This document shows, piece by piece, positions 46,226 to 55,746 of a stretch of 64,000 nucleotides of DNA; the first letter of the stretch is position 1; each line of letters opens with the position of its first letter. The translations under genes and the position numbers were made by a program. Location: assembly GCF_009184395.1 (NCBI RefSeq), contig NZ_WEIC01000004.1, positions 1 to 64,000 on the forward strand. Direction: 5' to 3'. Below the pieces are notes generated by a model, which was not told the DNA's origin, did not search any database, and saw nothing but the letters and a program-made list of their open reading frames with translations. This DNA comes from Amylibacter sp. SFDW26 (lineage in GTDB: Bacteria; Pseudomonadota; Alphaproteobacteria; Rhodobacterales; Rhodobacteraceae).

Positions 46226-46980
46226 TACAGAACCTCTACCATATCATTCACAGAGATTGCGCCAGATTTTGTGACAACGCCAAAAATACCAAAATCACGG
46301 TGCCCCCAGTTGTCTTTTAATGTATTCAGGGTTTGCAGATCAGAAACACCTGTGTCTGGATTTACAGTTGTTGCCATACAGCGTTCGATACGATCTATGA
46401 TTTCCAACTCTACCTGACCGATGCGGATATGTTTTCCAACCCAACCGAATTCTTCCCATGGCTCGGCTGTGCCATCTAACCAGATGTTGCCACGGAACCT
46501 GCGTTGATCAAGTGATGCGCCAATGGTTTTTGAGAACTCATCCAATGATGCTTTGGTCAATATAGAAAGGGTCTGTGCACTACTGTCTGTCATGCCGCGG
46601 CCTGCTTTGAAAACATGTGATGGCAACGAACGTTTTGGATCGCTGATTTTTGTGACCCATTCAATTAAATCGCGTGCATCAGATGCATCTTCTGGGTTCA
46701 CTGTGATGTTGTCCAAATCGGGATGTTGTAATGTAATTTTACTAGTCACTTCATCGTACTGAGATGTAACGGCCATCAATTTATAGCCACGCGCGCCACG
46801 TGCAAAATTCAAACAACGTACCCATTCAGGATTGGCATAGTCCACTTTGGCATCAGCATGGGCCAAAGCCCAATGACGATCCCAAGGCATAGTTTTACCT
46901 TTCTGTAAGGCAACCGATCCAAGCTGTTCACAGCCGACACCCTTAATCGGGTGCCGCCATAGATCAGTTACTGTGATCAT
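46225..46980 (-). CDS. MOSC domain protein (YcbX-like)
   Basis: 251 residues from MITVTDLWRHPIKGVGCEQL, the ATG overlapping the yidC stop. MOSC beta-barrel with N-terminal domain; WRHPIKGV, RRFRGNIWLDG and IERCMATTVNPDTG including the conserved Cys that holds molybdenum cofactor. Relatives reduce N-hydroxylated compounds. Longer readings would lie inside yidC and are rejected. Confidence 0.88.
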   Translation of the reverse strand: MITVTDLWRHPIKGVGCEQLGSVALQKGKTMPWDRHWALAHADAKVDYANPEWVRCLNFARGARGYKLMAVTSQYDEVTSKITLQHPDLDNITVNPEDASDARDLIEWVTKISDPKRSLPSHVFKAGRGMTDSSAQTLSILTKASLDEFSKTIGASLDQRRFRGNIWLDGTAEPWEEFGWVGKHIRIGQVELEIIDRIERCMATTVNPDTGVSDLQTLNTLKDNWGHRDFGIFGVVTKSGAISVNDMVEVL

Positions 46981-48833
46981 TTGCTTTCCGCTTCTTCTTT
47001 TTTGAAGCGTTTGAAAATGTTGCCCAAGATATCTGGTTTCACACCTTGGCTGCGCATGATTGTGTATTGCTGAATGAATGTGATCGTGTTGTTGGCCACC
47101 CAGTACAACACAAGACCAGCTGCGAATTGGCCCAACATAAACATGAACACCCAAGGTAACCACGCAAATATTTGTGCTTGCGTTTTATCGGTCGGGGCTG
47201 GGTTCAGCTTTTGTTGAAGCCACATCGTGATACCCATAAGGATTGGATAAACACCGATAGAGAAGAATGCAAAGATTGTGCCAACTTCAGGTGTACCCCA
47301 AGGGAACAGGCCGAACATGTTTAAGAAGGATGATGGGTCTGGTGCAGACAAATCGTGTATCCAGCCAATGAATGGTGCGTGATACATTTCGATCGTTACA
47401 AAGATCACTTTATAGAGCGAGAAGAAAATTGGAATTTGTAGCAAGATTGGCAGACAACCAGCTGCTGGGTTGACCTTTTTTTCTTTGTATAATGCAAGCA
47501 CACCTTTTTGCATCGCTTGCTTATCTTCTCCGTGCTTCTCCTTTAGCTTTTCCATTTCTGGCTGCAGCTCTTTCATACGTGCCATTGACACGTATGATTT
47601 GTAGGCTAATGGGAACAACAACGCTTTGATCAAAAGTGTCAGGCCAATAATGGCAATACCCATATTTCCGATAAGATTGTTCAATAAGTGCAGTACAAGG
47701 AAAATTGGCTTGGTTAGGAAGAAAAACCAACCCCAGTCAATTGAATCGATGAAACTGTCTACGTTTGCATTTCTTTCATAGTCTTTGATGATTTCGTATT
47801 CTTTTGCACCTGCAAACAGTGATGTTGTGATGCCTTGTGTGGCGCCTGCTGGAATTACCATGCTTGGAAGACGTGCATCCGTTTGGTATGTATCGCTGTT
47901 TGCAGAATACTTAGAAACAGAGTTAAAAGCTTGCCCTGTATTCGGGATTAAAGTTGTCATCCAGTATTTATCTGTAAAACCGATCCACCCGTTTGCTTCA
48001 ACGTCCACAGCACTGACAGCTGCGTTTTCACGCGGGTCGATTGCTTCATCTGGCATATCGTCGTAATCGATTTCTTCGATCTCACCATCGCTGGCGCGAA
48101 CAACACCTTCGTGTAGAATATAAAAGCCGATTGTTTCTGGTTCACCTTGACGTGCAATGATCCCATATGGTGCAAGGCGTACATCTTCGTCTGTCGTATT
48201 TTCTACGGATTGTTCAATGTTGAACATATAGTTGTCATCCACGCTGATTGTGCGGCGGAAGATCAGACCTTTATCGTTTTCCCACTTCAATGTGACAGGA
48301 GTTGCTTCTGTGATGATGTCACCACTTTCAACAGCCCATTCAGTATTTGCATGAGGAACATCATTGTAAGTTAAACTGTCGTATGGTGTCCAACCGTGTA
48401 GCGCGTAATAAGCTTTTGGCCCGCCTGTAGGGGATAGCAATGTAATCTTGTCGGAAGGATCATTCAGGCGAACATTGTAATCAGTTAAATGCAGATCATC
48501 GATACGTGCACCTTTTAGAGAAATTGAGCCATCCAAACGGGGCGTTTTAATCGCAATACGATTTGTCTTTGTAAGGGCATTTTCACGTGTCCCAATTGTC
48601 TCAGCAGTATCAACAGGTACACTTGTTCCACCTGCCGCTGGTGCTGATGCAACAATACTTCCATCAGGTTGTGTGCCAAGTGATTGATTTGCGCCGCCAC
48701 GTCCATCTGCAACAACTTTTTCTGGTGGAATAACCTCAGGTTGCTCTGGTGGGAAAATAAGGAACCAACCTATAATAACAAGGGCGCTTAGGGCCATGGC
48801 TAGCATTAGGTTTTTGTTTTCGTCGTCTTGCAT
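46977..48833 (-). CDS. yidC: Membrane protein insertase YidC
   Basis: 618 residues. N-terminal TM helix (LMLAMALSALVIIGWFLIF), large periplasmic domain (about 60-360), then five core helices with GWFFFLTKPIFLVLHLLNNL, the hydrophilic-groove region ALLFPLAYKSYVSMARMKEL and LPWVFMFMLGQFAAGLVLYW. Inserts and folds inner-membrane proteins, alone or with Sec. In most bacteria it follows rnpA and yidD directly; here it is more than 6 kb from them, with ttcA and the TIR island between. Confidence 0.96.
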   Translation of the reverse strand: MQDDENKNLMLAMALSALVIIGWFLIFPPEQPEVIPPEKVVADGRGGANQSLGTQPDGSIVASAPAAGGTSVPVDTAETIGTRENALTKTNRIAIKTPRLDGSISLKGARIDDLHLTDYNVRLNDPSDKITLLSPTGGPKAYYALHGWTPYDSLTYNDVPHANTEWAVESGDIITEATPVTLKWENDKGLIFRRTISVDDNYMFNIEQSVENTTDEDVRLAPYGIIARQGEPETIGFYILHEGVVRASDGEIEEIDYDDMPDEAIDPRENAAVSAVDVEANGWIGFTDKYWMTTLIPNTGQAFNSVSKYSANSDTYQTDARLPSMVIPAGATQGITTSLFAGAKEYEIIKDYERNANVDSFIDSIDWGWFFFLTKPIFLVLHLLNNLIGNMGIAIIGLTLLIKALLFPLAYKSYVSMARMKELQPEMEKLKEKHGEDKQAMQKGVLALYKEKKVNPAAGCLPILLQIPIFFSLYKVIFVTIEMYHAPFIGWIHDLSAPDPSSFLNMFGLFPWGTPEVGTIFAFFSIGVYPILMGITMWLQQKLNPAPTDKTQAQIFAWLPWVFMFMLGQFAAGLVLYWVANNTITFIQQYTIMRSQGVKPDILGNIFKRFKKEEAESK

Positions 48834-48895
48834 CGATGCGTCCTGAGAAGGTTGTAAAAGGGTTGGCTCGGTTCAATAGAAAACCCGCCAAAAGG

Positions 48896-49744
48896 TCAAG
48901 GTTTTTCGGCGTCATTTGGGTTCGGGCGCACCAATCCTGCAAAGTCGAACAGGCCTTGGTCCAAAAGGTGGGTGGGGCGGGCGTTCATTAGGCTTTTGAA
49001 CATCACTTGACGGCGGCCTGGGCTGTTGGCTTCCCACTGGTCCAAAATCGCCTTCACTTGCTGCCTTTGCAACCCGTCCTGAGAGCCACATAAGTCACAT
49101 GGAATGATCGGATATTGCATGTCACGCGCGAACTTTTCACAGTCTTTTTCAGCCACAAAAGCCAGTGGGCGATAGACGAATAAATCGCCCTCATCATTCA
49201 CCAATTTCGGCGGCATTGTCGCCAAACGACCACCATGGAAGAGGTTCATAAAAAACGTTTCCAACATGTCGTCGCGGTGGTGCCCAAGTACGACGGCTGA
49301 ACACCCCTCTTCGCGTGCAATTCTGTATAGATTTCCGCGTCTTAGGCGGGAACACATCGCGCAATATGTCCGACCCATCGGCACTTTTTCTTTGACGATG
49401 GAATACGTATCTTCGTATTCAATACGGTGTTCCACACCCATCTTTTCCAGAAACTCTGGCAACACAGTTGCAGGGAAATTTGGCTGCCCCTGATCAAGGT
49501 TACAGGCCAGCAATTCCACAGGCAAAAGCCCACGCCATTTCAGTTCATGCAGTACTGCCAAAAGCGTATAGCTGTCCTTGCCGCCTGACAGGCAGACAAG
49601 CCATTTGGCGCCGCGTTCGATCATGCCATATTGCTCGATCGCTTCGCGGGTTTGGCGCACAATACGCTTCCTAAGTTTCTTAAACTCTGTTGTGCTGGGC
49701 GCACCTTCGAAAAGGGCGTGAATATCGGTGGTTTCATCTAACAT
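48896..49744 (-). CDS. ttcA: tRNA 2-thiocytidine biosynthesis protein TtcA
   Basis: 282 residues from [22 protein letters not shown]-loop [31 protein letters not shown] (two Cys for the iron-sulphur cluster), CDLCGSQ later. Thiolates C32 of several tRNAs. The reading frame continues 53 codons upstream without a start signal, ignored here. Its upstream region adjoins repeat cassette B. Confidence 0.92.
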   Translation of the reverse strand: MLDETTDIHALFEGAPSTTEFKKLRKRIVRQTREAIEQYGMIERGAKWLVCLSGGKDSYTLLAVLHELKWRGLLPVELLACNLDQGQPNFPATVLPEFLEKMGVEHRIEYEDTYSIVKEKVPMGRTYCAMCSRLRRGNLYRIAREEGCSAVVLGHHRDDMLETFFMNLFHGGRLATMPPKLVNDEGDLFVYRPLAFVAEKDCEKFARDMQYPIIPCDLCGSQDGLQRQQVKAILDQWEANSPGRRQVMFKSLMNARPTHLLDQGLFDFAGLVRPNPNDAEKP

Positions 49745-49884
49745 AGCGCCCCTATACCGCGTGATTCCCTGATTTACCAGTGAACGCTTTGTTAAGTCTG
49801 CGCACGCTGGGGGAATGAGGGGCAAAAAGCGGTGTATGATCGGCGTGCACCGTACGTGCACAGGGCGTATGACATTTGTACGAT

Positions 49885-50085
49885 TTAACGAAACACCAAA
49901 CACAGCTTATTTCTGATGCGGATTTCGCCAACATTGGTCTGATTTAGAAAAGCGGTGATCAGGGGGAGGAGTGGATCATCGGGGTTCAGGTGCCCTTCGT
50001 CGAACAGCATCTGTAATATCAAATATCTGGTACGTTTGGTTATATAAATGGTGTGCAAACTGCTGCTGTGTGGAAAAATCATCAT
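49885..50085 (-). CDS. Conserved 66-aa small protein of the repeat cassette, copy B
   Basis: [18 protein letters not shown], then [17 protein letters not shown] and [16 protein letters not shown]. Eight replacements against copy A (N8S, S21Y, T34N, I44T, T47L, K48N, V54I, R62C) beside about 21 synonymous codon differences. A TTG at 50091, two codons earlier, has AAGGGAG about 8 bp before it and may be the true start. No homologous family recognised. Confidence 0.6.
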   Translation of the reverse strand: MMIFPHSSSLHTIYITKRTRYLILQMLFDEGHLNPDDPLLPLITAFLNQTNVGEIRIRNKLCLVFR

Positions 50086-50360
50086 GGGCAAATACGCCGC
50101 TCCCTTAAATCAAATATACAAATGAAAACGGCCGTCGGTTTGATCCGACAGCCGGGGAGTTCGTTAGCCGCGCACGCACGACTGCTATGACCTTTAGGCC
50201 GAGACCCTGGACATACGCCATAGCCTCCCCGACCTTTGAAAATCGAGGAGTACCATTTCGGTTGATACCAACCGACGTGCGTGGGGTAACGACACCCCGA
50301 GATAAGCTGTGGCTCATCCTGCGGTTAGGATAGGGGATGTGTGGGGGCTAGGGAAGGGGG
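49887..50360. repeat. Dispersed structured repeat cassette, copy B
   Basis: Second copy of 3542-4016, same order: structured RNA and then the 66-aa ORF, both on the minus strand. One-base indels in hairpin loops and rewritten stems distinguish the copies, so the duplication is not recent. The TIR-domain cargo gene starts 86 bp to the right, divergent. Confidence 0.9.
50117..50335 (-). ncRNA. Candidate structured RNA with pseudoknot and terminator, copy B
   Basis: Same fold as copy A. Plus-strand coordinates: inner hairpin CGGTTG/CAACCG with ATAC loop (50259-50274) replaces CAGCTG/CAGCTG; long-range stem CACGCACG (50173-50180) with CGTGCGTG (50276-50283) replaces CGTGAACC with GGTTCACG; CTCCCC (50225-50230) and GGGGAG (50154-50159) keep the pseudoknot; the terminator stem keeps 10 pairs with a larger loop. 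CTATGGC/GTCATAG on the minus strand keeps pairing by one G.U. Confidence 0.6.
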
Positions 50361-50445
50361 GATTTTGAAACTATTGATCGAAAAACATTTGCTAGTTTGT
50401 TTGCCGATCGGCTATTAGATTTAATATTATACTAGAAAGCTAATT

Positions 50446-51492
50446 ATGACTTCATTTAACCGTAATGAGATAATCCGTTTAATTAAAGCGTTTAACAAAG
50501 AGGCCGCAAAGCTACATGATGTAAGTATTGAACAGGTTGTAATCACACAGTCAAACCTTGGTAAACAAGAAGTTGAAAACTCTGGTCACTATGTACTTCT
50601 TTGGCAGTATTATGGCTCCGTTGGAGGTGATGATGATATTGAAAACCTTTTGGAGAATTTGAAGAGAAGTGATTTGCAGATTGGTATGAAAGGCGCAGAG
50701 CTTTCGCAATTTGCTATAGTTAAAGGAAAGAAGCAACAAAGGGATAAGTTTATTAAACTAGCTTTACGAGCTGGAAATTTGTTTAACAAAGAACAGGCAG
50801 AAGAAATAAAGCGTCGAGTGTTGAATGATATTACTGATGCCGAAAAGAAAAATAAACCATCAAAAAAACCTATTAGCGTAGTTAATGATAACGGCTTGGC
50901 TATTTGGATTAATTATCTAATATATTATTTATCGATCACTCATTCAGGAAGGGAATTTTCTAGGATTATTCAACCTGAACCTTTTACTCTCTCATTACTT
51001 GTTCTTGAAAAGTTGTTAGACGATGGAATGGTTGGAAAGAGTGATCGCTCAAACAAACGTATAGAAGACTTAGACTTTGAAGTTGCTGTTTCTTTTCCAG
51101 GTGAGCAGAGAAAATATGTTTCTGATGTAATGAAGGTTCTTCGGAAGGAATTAGGCGTTGATAAAGTATTTTATGATTTAGATTACCAAGCACAGCTAGC
51201 GCGTCCGAACTTAGATACTTTATTGCAAAGTATATACCATAAACGTTCTAAGTTGATCGTTGTATTTCTTGCTACTGAGTACAATGAAAAAGAATGGTGT
51301 GGCTTAGAGATGAGAGCGATAAGAGATATCATTAAAAGTAAAGATGATGAGCGTTTAATGTTTGTTAAGTTTGATGATGCGGTTATTGAAGGACTTTTTT
51401 CAATCGACGGATATATAGATGCAAAAGTAAACAAGCCGAGAAAAGTTGCAGAATATATCTTAGAACGAGTGAAGCTTATAAAAGATACTTAA
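50446..51492 (+). CDS. TIR-domain protein, candidate NAD-cleaving immune effector
   Basis: 348 residues. The C-terminal TIR domain spans about 209-345: DFEVAVSFPGEQRKYVSDVM opens the fold, IVVFLATEYNEKEWCGLEMR contains WC (284-285) and Glu288 at the position of the catalytic Glu of TIR NADases. Residues 1-205 form a Lys-rich, mostly helical region of unknown type (LIKAFNKEAAKLHDVSIEQV, EEIKRRVLNDITDAEKK). Single-protein TIR effectors act in anti-phage abortive infection by depleting NAD+; this is an inference. Very AT-rich compared with neighbours and enclosed by repeat cassette B and hairpin repeats. Confidence 0.85.
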   Translation: MTSFNRNEIIRLIKAFNKEAAKLHDVSIEQVVITQSNLGKQEVENSGHYVLLWQYYGSVGGDDDIENLLENLKRSDLQIGMKGAELSQFAIVKGKKQQRDKFIKLALRAGNLFNKEQAEEIKRRVLNDITDAEKKNKPSKKPISVVNDNGLAIWINYLIYYLSITHSGREFSRIIQPEPFTLSLLVLEKLLDDGMVGKSDRSNKRIEDLDFEVAVSFPGEQRKYVSDVMKVLRKELGVDKVFYDLDYQAQLARPNLDTLLQSIYHKRSKLIVVFLATEYNEKEWCGLEMRAIRDIIKSKDDERLMFVKFDDAVIEGLFSIDGYIDAKVNKPRKVAEYILERVKLIKDT

Positions 51493-51516
51493 TTGCCATT
51501 GTTTTTGTTGACCTTT

Positions 51517-51728
51517 GCACCCGCCCGTGGGGGCGGATCGGGTGCTGCTTTTGAAAAGCAAAAGCGGGGTGCGATTGGATGTGGTGTTTTGTATGATCGT
51601 TGTTTCAAGAATATCTGTGGGATCGGCTCTCGCGCATTGCTTTGCAATACGCTGCCGCTAGACCATTGCAAGCAATGGTCTTGGGTACTGTCCGTGCCTT
51701 GCACGGACTGGGTGCGGTAGGCGCGGTG
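51517..51728. repeat. GC-rich multi-hairpin repeat array (copy 3, extended)
   Basis: Starts with the 3' part of the copy-1 element (CACCCGCCCGTGGGGGCGG), then four hairpins: GCTTTTG/CAAAAGC (51547-51565), GCGCATTGC/GCAATACGC with TTT loop (51632-51652), AGACCATTGC/GCAATGGTCT with AA loop (51660-51681) and GTCCGTGC/GCACGGAC with CTT loop (51690-51708). The last module and its flank are nearly identical to 4919-4964. GTGTTTTGTA-N-GATCGTT also recurs at both loci. Confidence 0.8.
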
Positions 51729-51769
51729 ATTTGAATGATCCTTTTCGCCCTTAGCTCCGTAGAAAGGGC

Positions 51770-52294
51770 ATGAAACAGTTTATTGCTTTATGCGCCGCCC
51801 TTATCCTTTCTGCTTGTGCGGGGAAGCCCTCTTTTGATGATCCCAGTTTGGGTGGGCCTAAGCTGGATTTGGAAGCTTATTTCGATGGCCCTGTGGTGGC
51901 TTATGGTCAATTCCAAGATGTGTTTGGCAAGGTGCGCCGTAAGTTTGAGGTGGATATCACTAGCACTTGGGATGGTAAAACCCTGACGTTGACCGAGGAT
52001 TTTACCTATGATGATCAGACAACTGAGCAGCGTGTTTGGGTGTTAACCAAAACAGGTGATGATAGTTGGACGGGCACAGCGGGCGGCGTGCTGGGACAGG
52101 CCGTAGGTGTGGAACAGGGGGATCGGTTTAACTGGAAATACCGCATTGATTTGCCTGTGCCCGATGGCACCTTGCGTGTGCGGTTTGACGATTGGATGTG
52201 GCGGCTGGATGAGAAACGCGTTTTGAACCGCGCGTATATGTATAAGGCGGGGGTTTTGATTGGTGAGGTTATTATATTCTTTGAGAAGGTTTAG
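51770..52294 (+). CDS. DUF3833-family lipoprotein
   Basis: 174 residues; MKQFIALCAALILSACAGKP gives a lipobox SAC-A type. The mature part (LDLEAYFDGPVVAYGQFQDV, RRKFEVDITSTWDGKTLTLT, DWMWRLDEKRVLNRAYMYKA) matches the DUF3833 pattern, envelope proteins of unknown role. GC-rich and normal in codon use, so it marks the return to core genome after the TIR island. Confidence 0.85.
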   Translation: MKQFIALCAALILSACAGKPSFDDPSLGGPKLDLEAYFDGPVVAYGQFQDVFGKVRRKFEVDITSTWDGKTLTLTEDFTYDDQTTEQRVWVLTKTGDDSWTGTAGGVLGQAVGVEQGDRFNWKYRIDLPVPDGTLRVRFDDWMWRLDEKRVLNRAYMYKAGVLIGEVIIFFEKV

Positions 52295-52495
52295 TTATTG
52301 CAGCTTGGCTTTGTGTTGTTCGTTCAACCGTTTTACGGCGCGGTCTAGGGCTTTCATGCTGTCGCCATACAACAGCGCCTCGGGGATTGTATCGCGGGCG
52401 GTGACCTCGAACTTTGCATAGCTGTCCATCAAATCCATGTTGTGGATCAGGCGTTGGTGGATGGTTTTGATTTTGGCTTGAAAAGGTGTGTTCAT
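52295..52495 (-). CDS. Small helical protein, unknown
   Basis: 66 residues, MNTPFQAKIKTIHQRLIHNM through KALDRAVKRLNEQHKAKLQ; predicted entirely alpha-helical and soluble. Convergent end-to-start with the DUF3833 gene, leaving no gap. Looks protein-like but no family is recognised; it could be a spurious frame. The following 102 bp to yidD hold no gene. Confidence 0.5.
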   Translation of the reverse strand: MNTPFQAKIKTIHQRLIHNMDLMDSYAKFEVTARDTIPEALLYGDSMKALDRAVKRLNEQHKAKLQ

Positions 52496-52597
52496 TGTAA
52501 ATCCGCACTCGTTATGGACCTATGAATTGAGCCGTTCGGGGTGATTTGACAAGTTTAAAATCTGTAAAATTTTATATCGGTGGAAGTTTGCTTGTGC

Positions 52598-52819
52598 TTA
52601 GTCGGGCACGTTGTCGATGCCGCTGCCGCCCCATGGGTGGCATTTTGATATGCGGCGTAGGGCCAGCCAACCGCCCTTGATCCCGCCGTGTTTTTGCAGG
52701 GCTTCCAATGCATAGGACGAGCATGTGGGCTGATAGCGGCAATTGCTGCCGATCATGGGGCTGATCACTGTGCGGTAGAATTTCACAGGCAAGGAAAAGA
52801 GGAAGGCGAGTGGTGTCAT
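52598..52819 (-). CDS. yidD: Membrane protein insertion efficiency factor YidD
   Basis: 73 residues with [40 protein letters not shown] and [13 protein letters not shown], the full YidD signature including three conserved Cys. A small amphipathic helper of YidC at the inner membrane. The ATG overlaps the aminotransferase stop (ATGA). Normally between rnpA and yidC. Confidence 0.95.
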   Translation of the reverse strand: MTPLAFLFSLPVKFYRTVISPMIGSNCRYQPTCSSYALEALQKHGGIKGGWLALRRISKCHPWGGSGIDNVPD

Positions 52820-53949
52820 TTGTTACTCATAATGTGTGCTTCCATGGCGGCAAGACCTTCGTCGAGGCCATGACGACCGTAACCGAGGCGGAAATGATTG
52901 GTTGGGGTGTCGCCTAGGCGGGTGTAATAGATGGAGCCGGGGAGGAGGAGTACGCCGCTTTGCTCAACAAGCGATTGGGCGAATGCTTCGACGCCTTCGG
53001 GGCCTTTGTATTTGGGGAAACCCATGCAGGAACCGTCGGGGACAGTCCAATCGAATAGGTCTGGGTGGCGTTCAAAGAAGGCTGTCCATTTTGGCAGGTT
53101 TTCGTCGATGATGGCGTTGTTGCGTTTCAGGAGTTCATCGCGGTGGTTGATGGCGATTTTTGCAAGACGTTCGCTGGGGCCAGAGTTGCAGATAGAGAGG
53201 TAGTGTTTTAGGCGTTCCATCTTGGACAGGATTTCGGTGTCTTGGCAGGCGATCCAGCCGATGCGCAATGCGGGAAGCCCGTATGATTTTGAGGTGACGC
53301 CCAAGGAGAGGCCACGTTCGTATACGTCGGCGATGAGGGGCAGGTGTTTTGTGCCTGTGGGGCCGAGGCCGTTGAAGATTTCGTCGTGTAAGATGTAGAT
53401 GCCGTGTTTGCGGCACAGCTCGATCAAGGCCATGTAGCGATCAAGGGGCAGGATTGCACCTGTTGGGTTGTGTGGGAAGTTGATTGTCATCAATTTGGTG
53501 TTGGGGCGGATGGCGGCGGCGACGCGGTCGATGTCTAGCGACCAGTTGTCGTTTGGGTCAAGCGGGATGCCTGTGGCGTCGCAAATGGCAAGGGGGAGTT
53601 CTTCGTGCGATTGGTAGTTTGGTGTGACGACCAAAGCGTGGCTGTCTTTGTCTAGAATTACGTTGTTGGCCGCGAAGATGCCTTCGCTGGCGCCTGCAAA
53701 ACAGAGGATGTTTTGGGCGGTTTGGTTTTGGAATGTCGAGGCGATGGTTTCACGCAAATCTGGTGCGCCGAATGTTTCCGTGTAACCCAGCCACTGATCA
53801 TCAAACTCTGCACGTTCTTCGGGTGTGGCCATATCAAGGAGTTCGCGCATAGAAATGCTTTGCGCGTCTGAGGCCGTCATGTGGTAGCGCGCTTTGAATT
53901 CCCACTTTGAGAAATGTGTTTCCAACTTGAAGTCTGGTAGCGTGGTCAT
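52816..53949 (-). CDS. Class I/II pyridoxal-phosphate aminotransferase
   Basis: 377 residues. [17 protein letters not shown] and the Schiff-base Lys in [15 protein letters not shown], then NHFRLGYGR near the end, show a fold-type I aminotransferase. Fused or lyase functions are not indicated. Substrate uncertain (aromatic or branched amino acids are possible). It has inserted itself between rnpA and yidD compared with the usual order, and is translationally coupled to yidD. Confidence 0.88.
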   Translation of the reverse strand: MTTLPDFKLETHFSKWEFKARYHMTASDAQSISMRELLDMATPEERAEFDDQWLGYTETFGAPDLRETIASTFQNQTAQNILCFAGASEGIFAANNVILDKDSHALVVTPNYQSHEELPLAICDATGIPLDPNDNWSLDIDRVAAAIRPNTKLMTINFPHNPTGAILPLDRYMALIELCRKHGIYILHDEIFNGLGPTGTKHLPLIADVYERGLSLGVTSKSYGLPALRIGWIACQDTEILSKMERLKHYLSICNSGPSERLAKIAINHRDELLKRNNAIIDENLPKWTAFFERHPDLFDWTVPDGSCMGFPKYKGPEGVEAFAQSLVEQSGVLLLPGSIYYTRLGDTPTNHFRLGYGRHGLDEGLAAMEAHIMSNK

Positions 53950-54128
53950 TTGGGAACCCTAAAAGTTTGATAAATAGTTTCGGTTTCATAGACATACGTA
54001 AATTGGTTTTGAAATGCTAGAACCACGGCTTAAAGTTTTCTGGAACCCCTGAAAACAAGTGTATATTCCCCATGCTTGCAAAGCTTTATGTCATAGGACA
54101 TGCTTTATAGAGCTTAGGAGTTGTATTC

Positions 54129-54875
54129 ATGAGTTTTGCCGCTTTGTTATTATTTATTATCTTTGTCGCTGTAGCGATCGTTTCGATGGCTATGATTAAG
54201 AGAGCAGGGCAAAGACCATCTTCGCATGCTGAAACGGCTGCGTTGGATGATCGTCCTGTGAAGAAAAAACGTGTTGCGGCTGTTTTAGGTGTCTTTGGGG
54301 CTCTTGCGGCTGGCATACTCTTATTCGGGATGTCGGGTCATAGTAAATCATGGAGATTGACGACGGGTACGGATCCGTTCACGGGGGCTGAAACAAAACG
54401 TATTACAGGGTTCCCCGAAACGTATAGCGGGCCTAAGAGACCGACAATGTTGGTTGAATGTCGTGCGAAGGATGTAGCGATATCCATAAATTTTGGTGTG
54501 CCAATGAAGAATTCACATAAAGGTACAAAAGTATCTTTGGTCACGGTGGAACTTAAACTAGATACTTCGGATGTCATTCCATTAGCGTTTTCACCATCTG
54601 AAGATTGGACAAGAGTTTCTGTATTGGATTATTCGACGGCAAGTGGTGCGCTTGAAGGGATCGGGGTGACGATCGATAATTTGATATTCCAAGCGCTGGG
54701 TATAGATAATGCACCACGGGCGGATTGGACTGCATCTAAGCTTTTTGGTCAGATGCGGTCTTCGAACAGTTTGTCTATTCGTGCGAGTACCCGAGCTGGG
54801 CAAACAATTTCCGCACAATATTTATTAGAAGATTTAAAGCCTCTTTATGAAGAGCTGCCTGTTCAGTGCCGATAA
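54129..54875 (+). CDS. Membrane protein with VasI-like periplasmic domain
   Basis: 248 residues with two N-terminal TM segments (about 3-23 and 49-68) separated by a basic loop. The extracytoplasmic domain has MLVECRAKDVAISINFGVPM, a mid-domain Trp-Thr (DWTRVSVLD), LFGQMRSSNSLSIRAS and ends in a final Cys, a layout like the VasI/type VI-associated or IalB-like family. No T6SS genes are near, so it is probably a stand-alone relative. Lies opposite to rnpA, convergent with 11 bp between them. Confidence 0.65.
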   Translation: MSFAALLLFIIFVAVAIVSMAMIKRAGQRPSSHAETAALDDRPVKKKRVAAVLGVFGALAAGILLFGMSGHSKSWRLTTGTDPFTGAETKRITGFPETYSGPKRPTMLVECRAKDVAISINFGVPMKNSHKGTKVSLVTVELKLDTSDVIPLAFSPSEDWTRVSVLDYSTASGALEGIGVTIDNLIFQALGIDNAPRADWTASKLFGQMRSSNSLSIRASTRAGQTISAQYLLEDLKPLYEELPVQCR

Positions 54876-54886
54876 TGCTGTCAGTG

Positions 54887-55288
54887 TTATTCGTGCACTT
54901 TCTTTAATGCATATTTTAGATCAGATTGTAGTTCTTTGAAGTCGCGCATGGCTGTGACTTCGCGTTTGCCTATTAACACGTAGTCCCACCCTGCGCGCCC
55001 TTTTGTAGGGATCATCAGGCGAGCAATTTCGCGCAAGCGGCGTTTGGCGCGATTTCGTGCGACTGCATTTCCGACTTTTTTGGAACAAGTGTAGCCAACG
55101 CGGATGGTTGGGTTGTCGTCTTGGCGGTTGCGGGCTTGTAATATGAACCCACGTACAGAACGGTAGGGGCCTTTGTTACAAGCCAAGAAGTCTTTGCGTT
55201 CTTTTATCACTGTTAGACAAACAGAAACCGCCGGAGGCGTTTCACCGGCGTCCCTTTGGGTGCCTTGTGTCGCCTTCGACGGTTTCAT
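54887..55288 (-). CDS. rnpA: Ribonuclease P protein component
   Basis: 133 residues. RVGYTCSKKVGNAVARNRAK and RRLREIARLMIP form the RNR motif that binds RNase P RNA. N-terminal about 20 residues (MKPSKATQGTQRDAGETPPA) are extra; a start inside at MKPS is the only ATG in a reasonable place. Removes tRNA 5' leaders with the RNA subunit. Follows rpmH by 27 bp. Confidence 0.95.
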   Translation of the reverse strand: MKPSKATQGTQRDAGETPPAVSVCLTVIKERKDFLACNKGPYRSVRGFILQARNRQDDNPTIRVGYTCSKKVGNAVARNRAKRRLREIARLMIPTKGRAGWDYVLIGKREVTAMRDFKELQSDLKYALKKVHE

Positions 55289-55315
55289 AATCTTATAGAC
55301 CTTTTGGTCGGCGTC

Positions 55316-55450
55316 TTACGCAGATAGCTTTTTACGGCCTTGGTTGCGACGGCGGTTCAAGATGATGCGACCATTTTTAGTCGCCATACGTGAACGGAAA
55401 CCGTGACGGCGTTTGCGAACGAGGTTGCTCGGCTGGTATGTACGTTTCAT
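55316..55450 (-). CDS. rpmH: 50S ribosomal protein L34
   Basis: 44 residues, [20 protein letters not shown] to [10 protein letters not shown], full-length L34. AGGAG lies 7 bp upstream of the ATG. rpmH-rnpA is the conserved pair near many chromosomal origins, but dnaA is not in the window. The 296 bp from here to 55746 contain the divergent promoters, with no other gene seen. Confidence 0.96.
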   Translation of the reverse strand: MKRTYQPSNLVRKRRHGFRSRMATKNGRIILNRRRNQGRKKLSA

Positions 55451-55746
55451 GTCGATCTCCTGATCGGGTATTTACGGCTTGAATCATGAATAGATTCGAA
55501 ACCCATCTATTTGGAAGCTGCTGTTTAGGCGCGAAACAGAAGTAAGTCAATTCGCCTGAGCGGCTTTTATTGCAAGAATTACAGGTTTTCTATGGTTTAT
55601 TTTGCCTGATTGTTACAAGAACCCCAGTTTTTGTAATGAAACAGGGGAAATCAATCACCTGCGATCACTCAGACGTGAGGTACCTATCTTCAACACATAG
55701 AATGTCGCAATAAGGGTCAACGCAACCAAACAATGTTGGTAGAGAT

